Positions 7,493-14,581 of a DNA stretch of 19,644 nt are shown here, one piece after another (positions within the stretch are counted from its first letter, which is position 1; each line of letters begins with the position of its first letter). The stretch is from NCBI GenBank assembly GCA_050049355.1, contig JASFWK010000031.1, positions 1 to 19,644 of the forward strand. The letters are read 5' to 3'. The notes beneath the pieces are model-generated. The model was not told the DNA's origin. It searched no databases and worked only from the letters and a program-made list of their open reading frames with translations. The stretch comes from JASFWK01 sp050049355 (GTDB lineage Bacteria > Chloroflexota > Anaerolineae > B4-G1 > DUEL01). A program made the position numbers and the translations under genes.

Positions 7493-9562
7493 ATGAAGGA
7501 ATACGCGACTGAGAATCTGCGCAACATCGCCTTGCTTGGCCACGGCAGCAGCGGGAAGACTTCGCTGGTGGAGTCGATGCTCTTCAGCGGCGGAGCGATC
7601 GGCCGCCGAGGCACGGTTGAGGAAGGAACCACGGTGACGGACTTCGACGAGGAGGAGATGCGCCGTCAGATCTCTCTCAGCCTGGCGCTGGCGCCGGTCG
7701 AGTGGGGCGGCTACAAGCTGAATCTCCTGGATACCCCTGGCTACACCGACTTCATTGGCGAGGTCATCAGCGCCATTCGAGTGGCGGACTTGGCTCTGGT
7801 GCTGGTCGACCCCGTGAGCGGAGTGGAGGTGGGCACAGAGCTGGTTTGGAGTTACGCGGACCAACAGGACTTGCCCCGAATGGTGGTCATCAACAAGATG
7901 AATCGCGAGAACGCCAACTTTGCTCAGACCCTTGAGGCCTTGCGGGAGGCCTTTGGGCACAATTTCGTTCCTCTGCATCTACCGATTGGTTCCCAGGGCG
8001 ATTTCGGGGGAGTGGTTGATCTGGTGAAGATGCGTGTGCTGGTGGGCTCCGACGGCGAGGTTTCGGAGATCCCGGCAGACCTTGCGGATCAGGCCGAGGA
8101 GGCCAGGATTCAGTTGGTCGAGGCTGCCGCTGAGGGCGATGACGAACTTATCATGAAGTATCTTGAAGGGGAGGAGTTGAGCGAGGGTGAAATCCGGCGT
8201 GGCTTGCGCGGCGCGATCTTGGGGGGCGCGGTCGTTCCGGTGTTGGTAACGGCAGCGACCGAGAACTTGGGTACGCGGGCGCTGATGGACGCACTTGTGG
8301 AATTCGCGCCTTCTCCAGCTGACCGAGGTCCAGTCCCGGCGGAAGGGCCGGATGGCGAGGAGGAGATTGAACCCAGCAAGTCCTCGCCATTGGTGGCGTT
8401 GGTCTTCAAGACTGCGGCCGATCCCTATGTGGGCAAGTTGACCTATTTCCGCATCTACGGCGGCGCGCTAGAATCCGACGAGCGGGTGTGGAACAGCCGG
8501 GCTGAGGCCGAGGAGCGTCTGGGGACTCTGTACGTGATGCGCGGTAACGAGCAGATCCCGGTCGACCGCCTGCAGCCCGGGGACATCGGCGCTGTGGCCA
8601 AGCTGGGAGCCACCCTCACCGGTGACACGCTCTGTGACGAGGACCATCCCTTGAAGATTCAGGGGCCCGCATTCCCGCCCCCGCTCTTTGCTGTGGCGGT
8701 CAGACCGCGGAGCAAGGCGGATCAGGCCAAGATGGGGCCCACGCTGACCCGTATCTGTGAGGAGGATCCTACACTCCGCTGGCGGCAGGAAGCGTCAACT
8801 CGTGAGACGATCCTGGAGGGAATGGGAGAAGCGCACGTCGATACCGCTGTGCGGCGTATGGAGAACCGGTTCGACGTGGGAGTCGAGACCTCAGTGCCCA
8901 AGGTCCCCTATCGCGAGACCATCACACACTCCTATTCTGATCAGTATCGACATAAGAAGCAGACGGGAGGCGCGGGACAGTTTGCGGAGGTCCACATGCG
9001 CTTAGAGCCACTGCGGAGTGGAGAGGGCTTCGAATACGAGTGGGAGGTCCGTGGCGGAGCCATTTCCACTTCGTTCCAGCCCTCGATTGAGAAGGGCATC
9101 CGTCATGTGATGGAGCGAGGCGTGATTGCTGGCTATCCAGTGGTGGACGTCAGGGCGACGGTATACGATGGCAAGGAACATCCGGTGGATTCGAAGGACA
9201 TCGCCTTCCAGATCGCTGGCAGGGAGGTCTTCAAGAGGGTGATGCGCGGGGCCGGGCCAGTGTTGCTGGAGCCCATCTACGAGGTGACGGTGACTGTGCC
9301 GGAGGAGTATACCGGCGACGTGATGGGTGACCTGAACACCAAGCGGGCGCGGGTTCAGGGGATGGAGCAGCAGAGTGGGAAGACCACGGTCACGGCTTTG
9401 GCGCCGCTGGCGGAGATGCAGCGGTATGCCACCGAACTGCGCAGTTTGACTCAAGGGCGAGGGCTCTTCTCAATGGAATTCGATCACTACGAGGAAGTGC
9501 CATCCCATCTGACAGAAGAGATCATCGAGGCGACGAAGCGAGAGCAGGATCAGGAGAAGTAG
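7493..9562 (+). CDS. fusA: Elongation factor G-like translational GTPase (EF-G paralogue)
   Basis: A 689-residue five-domain protein with the EF-G layout. G domain: P-loop GHGSSGKT (16-23), switch I region EEGTTVTDFDEEEMRRQIS, switch II DTPGY (80-84), G4 motif NKMN (134-137). Domain II spans about 290-390. Domain III contains the GMGEAHVD stretch. Domain IV starts at TGGAGQFAEV and includes KGIRHVMERG and HPVDSKDIAF. Domain V holds the EEYTGDVMGDLNTKRARVQGM signature. Canonical EF-G has GHIDAGKT, DTPGH and NKMD; the P-loop and switch II differences point to the EF-G2/FusA2-type paralogue rather than the housekeeping factor. The true start is ATG 7493, with AGGAGG at 7477-7482. The usual EF-G neighbours (rpsL, rpsG, tuf) are absent. 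It may act in translocation under special conditions; this is inferred. Confidence 0.9.
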   Translation: MKEYATENLRNIALLGHGSSGKTSLVESMLFSGGAIGRRGTVEEGTTVTDFDEEEMRRQISLSLALAPVEWGGYKLNLLDTPGYTDFIGEVISAIRVADLALVLVDPVSGVEVGTELVWSYADQQDLPRMVVINKMNRENANFAQTLEALREAFGHNFVPLHLPIGSQGDFGGVVDLVKMRVLVGSDGEVSEIPADLADQAEEARIQLVEAAAEGDDELIMKYLEGEELSEGEIRRGLRGAILGGAVVPVLVTAATENLGTRALMDALVEFAPSPADRGPVPAEGPDGEEEIEPSKSSPLVALVFKTAADPYVGKLTYFRIYGGALESDERVWNSRAEAEERLGTLYVMRGNEQIPVDRLQPGDIGAVAKLGATLTGDTLCDEDHPLKIQGPAFPPPLFAVAVRPRSKADQAKMGPTLTRICEEDPTLRWRQEASTRETILEGMGEAHVDTAVRRMENRFDVGVETSVPKVPYRETITHSYSDQYRHKKQTGGAGQFAEVHMRLEPLRSGEGFEYEWEVRGGAISTSFQPSIEKGIRHVMERGVIAGYPVVDVRATVYDGKEHPVDSKDIAFQIAGREVFKRVMRGAGPVLLEPIYEVTVTVPEEYTGDVMGDLNTKRARVQGMEQQSGKTTVTALAPLAEMQRYATELRSLTQGRGLFSMEFDHYEEVPSHLTEEIIEATKREQDQEK

Positions 9563-9594
9563 CTGCCGGCTCAGCGGTTGCCCCCTCAACTTTC

Positions 9595-9633
9595 GACACA
9601 GAGACTGCAAAGGTCCTTTGCAGTCTCTGTGTC
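9595..9633. terminator. 39-nt perfect palindrome between convergent genes (possible bidirectional terminator)
   Basis: Positions 9595-9613 and 9615-9633 are exact reverse complements: 19 base pairs around a single central T (arm begins GACACAGAGACTGC). It sits between the EF-G-like gene on plus and the TPR gene on minus, whose stops are at 9562 and 9673. No T-run follows on either strand, so it is not a textbook terminator, although a hairpin this strong could end both transcripts or protect 3' ends. Confidence 0.6.
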
Positions 9634-9672
9634 TCTGTCGTCATGTGTCTCGCCTGAGTCTGCGACTGCGGT

Positions 9673-10215
9673 CTATGTCCGCACCCTCATTAGGCGCTCC
9701 AGCAGGCCCAACAGCCCGCGCAGAATCCTCTGCTGCAACGTGGGCTCCTCCAGGGTGAGCAAGCCTCCCTGGTAGGCCGCCAGTCCGCCCTGCCGATCGC
9801 CTGTCTTCCACAGTTGGATCCCCAGCGCCATCAGCGTCTCCCCCTGACGCTGGGCATCTCCCAGCTCGCCGAAGATCGCCGCTGCCTCCCGGAGATACTC
9901 CTGGGCGCGCAGCCGATCTCCCTGCCGGGCGAGCAGGGCTCCCAGGTTGCCCAACGCCTGTGCTTCCCGGCTTCGGTCTCCCAGGCGTGCAAAGGCTGCC
10001 TGTGCCTCCTCGAGTGCTGCCAGTGACTGCTCCCAGCGATTTGTGAGGCGGTAGGCGACACCTAAGTTGTTCAGTGTCTCTGCTGCTTCCAACTGCTTTC
10101 CCTCGGCAGCGAACAGCTCTTGGGCCTGCCCAAACCGCTCTATTGCTTCCTCGTACAGTCCCTCGTTGAAAAGCCGCAGCCCTTCTTCCTTGAGCTCAAG
10201 GGCCCCCTCGTTCAT
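9673..10215 (-). CDS. TPR-repeat protein
   Basis: A 180-residue cytoplasmic protein made almost wholly of tetratricopeptide helices: about four 34-to-40-residue repeats (such as EEAIERFGQAQELFAAEG, AAETLNNLGVAYRL, AQALGNLGALLARQGD and EYLREAAAIFGELGD). TPR arrays bind partner proteins or peptides. No signal peptide, membrane segment or enzyme domain is seen. ATG 10215 is chosen because AAGGAG (10227-10222) lies 6 bases before it; ATG 10230 and the longer open frame to 10278 overlap the end of the upstream gene. It follows the double-XRE gene with a 28-base gap, so the two form an operon. A partner or modulator role for that regulator is possible but unproven. Confidence 0.85.
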   Translation of the reverse strand: MNEGALELKEEGLRLFNEGLYEEAIERFGQAQELFAAEGKQLEAAETLNNLGVAYRLTNRWEQSLAALEEAQAAFARLGDRSREAQALGNLGALLARQGDRLRAQEYLREAAAIFGELGDAQRQGETLMALGIQLWKTGDRQGGLAAYQGGLLTLEEPTLQQRILRGLLGLLERLMRVRT

Positions 10216-10243
10216 TCGTATCTCCTTCATACATCCCTGGCTG

Positions 10244-10918
10244 TCAGTACGTAATCTCCAGCAGCCCCTCAGCGACATCTCGCAGCTCCCCAGCAGGCAT
10301 CTTCGATAGCTTCATTGCCAGCTCCAGGTAGCTACGGTTGATGGGTTTGGTGACGAACTCGCGGATCTCCTCTGGCAGTTCCCAGAAGGCACCCAAAGCT
10401 TCCTGCTGCCTCTGCCATTCCCCCACCGGTCCGGATCGCTCGTCGAGGAAATGCTCCATTGACAGATCCAAGGCGTCGGCCAACGCCTCCAGTTCCGACA
10501 GTGGAATGGGCCGCTTGCCGTACTCATAGGCGGAGATACGGCTAGAAGAGCAATCGAGGACCTGGGCAAGGTCCTTCTGACTCATATCTGCCTCAAGACG
10601 GGCCTGGCGGAGGAGCACACCGATGATCCGGTGGCGCAGCTCCAGCACTCTCTCGAGCGGAGGCAGCCGCTCCTCGACCAGCAACTGGGCCTCCTCGTTC
10701 CAGAAATGGGTCACCGGCAAGTCGAGAAAGTAGGCCAATACTTCGAGTTCTGGTAAGGAGAGAGGTTTGCGTCCCTCCTCGTAGGAGGTGATAGTGCTGG
10801 GCGAAACGCCCACCGCCGCGGCACACTCTCGTTTGCTCTTGTCAGCCTGCATGCGGGCATCCCGCAGCAGGACGCCGATGATTCGGTTGCGCAGAGCCAA
10901 CGCTTCCTGATCGACCAT
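10244..10918 (-). CDS. Transcriptional regulator with two tandem XRE helix-turn-helix domains
   Basis: A 224-residue protein with two Cro/C1-type DNA-binding domains, at about residues 9-72 and 93-157. The two copies are clearly related: both start LRxRIIGVLLRxAR and share the S-x-I-x-x-YE-x-G-(K/R)-(K/R)-P signature of helix 3 and the SLPELEVLAYFLDLP / PLSELEALADALDLS segment. An internal duplication is therefore likely. The last 65 residues have no recognised effector domain; they include ELPEEIREFVTKPINRSYLELAMKLSKMP, which may be a dimerisation or partner surface. ATG 10918 has AGGAGG shortly upstream. It is divergent from the DUF362 operon. With two HTH units per chain, the protein could bind closely spaced repeats or act without dimerising; this is inferred. 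Confidence 0.88.
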   Translation of the reverse strand: MVDQEALALRNRIIGVLLRDARMQADKSKRECAAAVGVSPSTITSYEEGRKPLSLPELEVLAYFLDLPVTHFWNEEAQLLVEERLPPLERVLELRHRIIGVLLRQARLEADMSQKDLAQVLDCSSSRISAYEYGKRPIPLSELEALADALDLSMEHFLDERSGPVGEWQRQQEALGAFWELPEEIREFVTKPINRSYLELAMKLSKMPAGELRDVAEGLLEITY

Positions 10919-10989
10919 CCGCCTCCTCCTATTCCTGGTGCCCGCTTGGCTGAGCGACCTGGGGCAGGCTGCCGCGTCTCTGACTCCTG

Positions 10990-11018
10990 ATTATAGCACA
11001 AGGGTGGGTTGCCCACAA
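10990..11018 (-). promoter_or_regulatory. Predicted promoter of the double-XRE/TPR operon
   Basis: On the minus strand a perfect TATAAT (10995 to 10990) lies 17 bases after TTGTGG (11018 to 11013). Its -35 overlaps that of the plus-strand promoter by two bases. Confidence 0.65.
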
Positions 11019-11037
11019 AACTGCCCTGAGGTATACT
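11009..11037 (+). promoter_or_regulatory. Predicted promoter of the DUF362-methyltransferase-FemAB operon
   Basis: TTGCCC (11009-11014), a 17-base spacer and TATACT (11032-11037). Transcription would begin near 11044, giving a very short leader to ATG 11061; GGAGGTGA lies at 11050-11057. A small inverted repeat, TGGG-TTG-CCCA (11005-11015), overlaps both -35 boxes and could be an operator. Confidence 0.68.
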
Positions 11038-11060
11038 AAATTGATCTCTGGAGGTGAGCA

Positions 11061-12314
11061 ATGGAGAAGGATTATCCTGGGCGCGGTCGTGTAGCGGTAG
11101 TGCACACGCAGCCGGAAAGCGTGCTGGAGGACTATGCCCAACTTATGGAGTTGGCTGGCTTGGGCGAAGCTCTGGCTCAAGATCGGGAGACGATCCTGAA
11201 GGTCAATGTCTCCTGGCAGACCTGGTACCCGGCCTGTTCCACTACCCCCTGGCAGCTGGAGGGGGTCATCCGCGCGCTGTTGGGAGCCGGCTATCGTGAC
11301 CTGATCGCTGCTCAGAACAACACTGTCGTGGTGGACGCCTATGTGGGTGAGCGAAACAACAAGCATCTGTATGTGGCTGAGAAGTATGGCCTGCGTAATG
11401 TTCACCTCTACGAACCTCGATACCGCTGGGTGCGGTACGAGCCTCCCCGTCCCTTCCTGGTGCTGGATCAGATCTACCCCGATGGTGTGCACATCCCGGA
11501 GATCCTGTTCGGCAGAAACATAATCCACCTTCCCACCGTGAAGACGCACGTCTTCACCACCGTCACCGGTGCCATGAAGAATGCCTTCGGAGGGCTCCTG
11601 GGCACCAAGCGGCATTGGACGCATTCGGTGATCCACGAGACTCTGGTGGATCTTCTCATGATTCAGCAGGACATCCACCCGGGGGTCTTCGCGGTGATGG
11701 ATGGCACCTTTGCAGGAGACGGGCCTGGTCCGCGGGCCATGCGCTGGCATGAGAAGGACATCCTCTTGGCCTCTGCTGATCAGGTGGCCATTGACGCGAT
11801 CTCCGCGTCCCTGCAGGGATTCGATCCTATGAGCATCCCTTTCATCCGCATAGCCCACGAGATGGGGCTGGGAGTGGGCGACCCGGATCAGATTGAAATC
11901 GTGGGTGAGAGTCAGGAGTGGGTGAGATCACAGGACTGGAGCTTCGTACAGGAGGATACCTTCGCCAGCTGGGGCCAGAAGATGATCTACCACGGCCCCC
12001 TCAAGCCGCTGGAGAACACCCTCCTGCGCAGCCCAATCGTTCCCTGGTCGTACTTCGCCTCCAATCTCTACCACAATGTCTACTGGTACCCTTTCGTGGG
12101 GCGCCAGCGGGTGGAGGCGGCCCTTCACACCAAATGGGGGCGGCTGTTTGCTGAATATGGCGCGGAAGCCGGCGAGGGGGGGGTGGTCATGCCGGGGGCG
12201 GAGCCCAACACGGTGACCACCGCCGTCGGCCTGCTTCTATTGGCGGCTGGCGTCGCCGCTGGGGCTTGGTGGCTCGGCCGGCGTAAAGGTAGACCCACGC
12301 TGGCGGAAGAGTGA
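11061..12314 (+). CDS. DUF362 family protein with C-terminal membrane anchor
   Basis: A 417-residue protein. The main body (about 10-330) matches DUF362: KVNVSWQTWYPACSTTPWQLEGVIRAL near the N-terminus, IIHLPTVKTHVFTTVTGAMKN and FGGLLGTKRHWTH in the middle, then FAVMDGTFAGDGPGPRAM and the LASADQVAIDAISASLQGFDP segment typical of the family. DUF362 proteins sometimes carry a ferredoxin-like Cys cluster; here only one Cys is seen in this part, so no iron-sulfur site is evident. Residues ~386-404 form a hydrophobic helix followed by RRKGR, a likely C-terminal anchor with the body on the outer face only if exported; no N-terminal signal peptide is seen, so a cytoplasmic body is more likely. Its biochemical role is unknown. 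The stop overlaps the methyltransferase start. Confidence 0.85.
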   Translation: MEKDYPGRGRVAVVHTQPESVLEDYAQLMELAGLGEALAQDRETILKVNVSWQTWYPACSTTPWQLEGVIRALLGAGYRDLIAAQNNTVVVDAYVGERNNKHLYVAEKYGLRNVHLYEPRYRWVRYEPPRPFLVLDQIYPDGVHIPEILFGRNIIHLPTVKTHVFTTVTGAMKNAFGGLLGTKRHWTHSVIHETLVDLLMIQQDIHPGVFAVMDGTFAGDGPGPRAMRWHEKDILLASADQVAIDAISASLQGFDPMSIPFIRIAHEMGLGVGDPDQIEIVGESQEWVRSQDWSFVQEDTFASWGQKMIYHGPLKPLENTLLRSPIVPWSYFASNLYHNVYWYPFVGRQRVEAALHTKWGRLFAEYGAEAGEGGVVMPGAEPNTVTTAVGLLLLAAGVAAGAWWLGRRKGRPTLAEE

Positions 12315-13180
12315 TGTCATCATCCCGTCCGCGGGGTCGGGACTATCTGGGCGAAATGCTCGCGTCCCGCTGGTTTGCCCCGCCGGTGGCCTTGTGGCGT
12401 GCGATGGAGGTCTCCGTCGCTGCCGAGGAATCGTACCGGCGGCCGTTGATGGATTTGGGATGCGGGGATGGGGTCATTGCGGACGCGCTCTTCGGGCCGG
12501 CGGGTGTGGACGTGGGGGTAGATCCTTGCTTGGTCCAGTTGCGCGGAGCCGCCCGCTCGGGGGTCTACCGTTGGGTGCAGCGGGCCGACGGTCGTCGCCT
12601 CCCGTATTCCAGCAGCACCTTCGCCACCGTATTCAGCAACTCGGTCTTGGAGCACATCTCAGATGTGGCGACGGTCGTTCGGGAGGTGGGGCGCGTGCTG
12701 CAGAGCCCTGATCCGGCTGAGCGGCGCCCGGGTGGCTGCTTCGTCTTCACAGTCCCCTCCGATGCTTTCCCTCGATTCCTTCACTTCTATCAGGCTCGGC
12801 TGGAGGCCGGCGATCGGGCTGGCGCAGAGAGATATGCTGCGGAGGTAGATGCGCGCCTAGCTCACCATCACTATCGTTCCCCCGATGAGTGGGCCGATCT
12901 GCTAAAGGAGGCAGGGATGGCGCTGGTGAGGGCGCGCTACTATGTGCCGGAGGAAGTGGAGCATCTTTGGGATCGCATGAACGCCCGGTTCGGCATCGGC
13001 CGGCGGTCGTTGTGGGGGTTGCTGGTCTCACCCCGCCTGCGGGGACTGGGGTATCAGCGGCTGCTGCGGCGTTTCGTGGTTAGCCTGCTGGGTCGGGCTT
13101 GGCGGCCCTACTACGAGTCGGACGTCTCGCCCGGTCAGAAGGGAGGCGGGCTGCTCTTAGTGGGGCGAAAGGTTGAATGA
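12314..13180 (+). CDS. Class I SAM-dependent methyltransferase
   Basis: A 288-residue Rossmann-fold methyltransferase. Motif I is DLGCGDG (47-53), which binds S-adenosylmethionine. The acidic end of strand 2 is in GVDP (Asp70), ADGRRLPY (91-98) is the next adenine-contact region, and NSVLEHI (109-115) is the post-II/Methyltransf_11 motif. The C-terminal third, with RARYYVPEEVEHLWDRMN and several basic residues, probably selects the substrate, which cannot be named. ATG 12314 overlaps the preceding stop (TGATG); GTG 12311 is an equally placed alternative. The stop overlaps the FemAB start. Context suggests a lipid-linked or cell-envelope substrate; that is inference. Confidence 0.87.
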   Translation: MSSSRPRGRDYLGEMLASRWFAPPVALWRAMEVSVAAEESYRRPLMDLGCGDGVIADALFGPAGVDVGVDPCLVQLRGAARSGVYRWVQRADGRRLPYSSSTFATVFSNSVLEHISDVATVVREVGRVLQSPDPAERRPGGCFVFTVPSDAFPRFLHFYQARLEAGDRAGAERYAAEVDARLAHHHYRSPDEWADLLKEAGMALVRARYYVPEEVEHLWDRMNARFGIGRRSLWGLLVSPRLRGLGYQRLLRRFVVSLLGRAWRPYYESDVSPGQKGGGLLLVGRKVE

Positions 13181-14244
13181 TGAGAGTGTGCACCGACCTC
13201 CCGAGGGAGACTTGGGACGGGTTCGTGGGTCAGCATCCTCGTGCTCATATTCTCCAGACCTCCACCTGGGGCGATCTGAAGGAGACCTCCGGTTGGGAGG
13301 TCCAGAGGGTCGCTTTGACGGACGGTGACCTGGAGGACACTACCTCGGTGGTGGCCGGCGCGCAGCTTCTGTACCGACGACTGCCGGGTGGGGTGGGTCG
13401 ACTGGCGTACGTGCCGCGGGGGCCGCTGGTAGATTGGGAGGACCCTCGGGTGAGCTCTGCGCTGATAGCTGCGCTGGAAAGGGCAGCTGGCGACAGGGGA
13501 GCTGTGGCTCTCATTGTGGAGCCGGATCTGCTGGATGAGCTCGGTCACCGAGAGCGCCTGGCGGAGCGCGGGTTCGTGCCTTCACCGCTGGGCAGCGTCC
13601 AACCTCGGCGCACGCTGGTGGTGGAAATCTCCGATGACGAGGGCGCTATCCTCGGTGCCATGAAGTCCAAGACCCGTTACAACATCCGTCTGGCGGGCCG
13701 CAAGGGAGTCACGGTGCGAGAGGCGGCAGAGGCGGACCTGCCGGCTTTTCAGCGTCTCATGTCTGTCACCGCCGCGCGGAATCAATTTGGGGTTCACACT
13801 CCCGCCTACTACGAGCGCGCCTACCGGCTCTTCGCCCCTCGCGATTGGGCGCGACTGTTTCTCGCGGAGGTGGAGGGGGATCCAGTGGCGGCATTGATGG
13901 TCTTCGCGCTAGGCCAGCGGTCCTGGTACTTCTATGGGGCCTCCAGCAACGCCCACCGGGAGAAGATGCCCAACTATCTTCTCCAGTGGAAGGCGATGTG
14001 CTGGGCCCGCTCGCTTGGGTGCATCGAATATGATATGTGGGGCGTGCCGGATGAGGACAGGGAGCGCTTGGAGGCGGAGTTCATAGAGCGTCAGGATGGC
14101 CTGTGGGGGGTCTATCGCTTCAAGCGGGGTTTCGGCGGACGACTGGTGCGCACAGTGGGGGCGTGGGATCGACCACTGAGGCCTCTTCTCTACCGACTCT
14201 ACACGTGGGCGGTACAGCTGCGCGCCGGGACGCTCTCGCCCTGA
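13177..14244 (+). CDS. FemAB-family aminoacyltransferase (peptidoglycan bridge type)
   Basis: A 355-residue protein with the two GNAT-like subdomains of FemABX enzymes, which transfer amino acids from aminoacyl-tRNA to lipid-linked peptidoglycan precursors. Signatures are LQTSTWGDLKETSGWE (about 27-42), AYVPRGPLVDW (about 89-99), the linker SKTRYNIRLAGRKGV, and the C-terminal core ...YFYGASSNAHREKMPNYLLQWKAM and YDMWGVPDEDR. No long coiled-coil arm is seen, so it resembles the FemX-like (short) form. ATG 13177 is used; ATG 13180 is immediately next. It overlaps the methyltransferase stop by 4 bases and is the last gene of this operon. Exact donor and acceptor are not readable. Confidence 0.88.
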   Translation: MMRVCTDLPRETWDGFVGQHPRAHILQTSTWGDLKETSGWEVQRVALTDGDLEDTTSVVAGAQLLYRRLPGGVGRLAYVPRGPLVDWEDPRVSSALIAALERAAGDRGAVALIVEPDLLDELGHRERLAERGFVPSPLGSVQPRRTLVVEISDDEGAILGAMKSKTRYNIRLAGRKGVTVREAAEADLPAFQRLMSVTAARNQFGVHTPAYYERAYRLFAPRDWARLFLAEVEGDPVAALMVFALGQRSWYFYGASSNAHREKMPNYLLQWKAMCWARSLGCIEYDMWGVPDEDRERLEAEFIERQDGLWGVYRFKRGFGGRLVRTVGAWDRPLRPLLYRLYTWAVQLRAGTLSP

Positions 14245-14274
14245 GCGCATCTTTCGCGTAGTCATCATGTGAGG

Positions 14275-14320
14275 GCCTGTCAGGCGGGCAGGGTGGTGCA
14301 CAGTGCCCTGACAATGTCAG
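14275..14320. repeat. Cluster of short inverted repeats after the FemAB gene
   Basis: Three copies of the TGTCAG unit in alternating orientation: GCCTG-T-CAGGC (14275-14285), and CTGACA-A-TGTCAG (14308-14320). TGTCA at 14278-14282 can also pair with TGACA at 14309-14313, with GGGCA (14286-14290) against TGCCC (14304-14308) inside. It may be a terminator without a T-run, or a binding site. Confidence 0.4.
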
Positions 14321-14381
14321 CAGGCTATGCGAAGGGCACCTCCTTCGGCGCAGAAGTTTGCGAGGCCCCACGGGCGGTCGA

Positions 14382-14410
14382 TTGCGCAGAATGGCGATCT
14401 CCGGTACACT
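14382..14410 (+). promoter_or_regulatory. Candidate promoter of the histidine kinase gene
   Basis: TTGCGC (14382-14387), 17 bases, TACACT (14405-14410). A second possibility is TTGTTC (14426-14431) with TAACTA (14450-14455) and 18 bases between. Neither is strong. Confidence 0.35.
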
Positions 14411-14581
14411 TTATCTAGGGGCGCCTTGTTCTGTCGGGGCCTGCAGGCGTAACTAAACTGTAACCTCACCGATATGGGTCAAGTTGAGCTTACGTGCTAA
14501 CTTAGTGGTTACGAGGGCCTCAGCTGTAGGTCACATCCGCCAACTTCATATCTCCTCTTGCCTGGACCGGAGGGACTGCCA

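Larger units (their letters stand above)
14245..14581. other. Intergenic region before the histidine kinase
   Basis: About 337 bases, no gene seen. It holds the TGTCAG inverted-repeat cluster at its left end and weak promoter-like pairs in the middle. The Shine-Dalgarno GGAGGG (14569-14574) lies 7 bases before ATG 14582. Confidence 0.5.

Noticed and set aside
10929..11858. 309-codon open frame on minus, opposite the DUF362 gene
   Set aside because: His/Gln/Arg-rich translation with no family features; shadow of a well-supported gene in GC-rich DNA.
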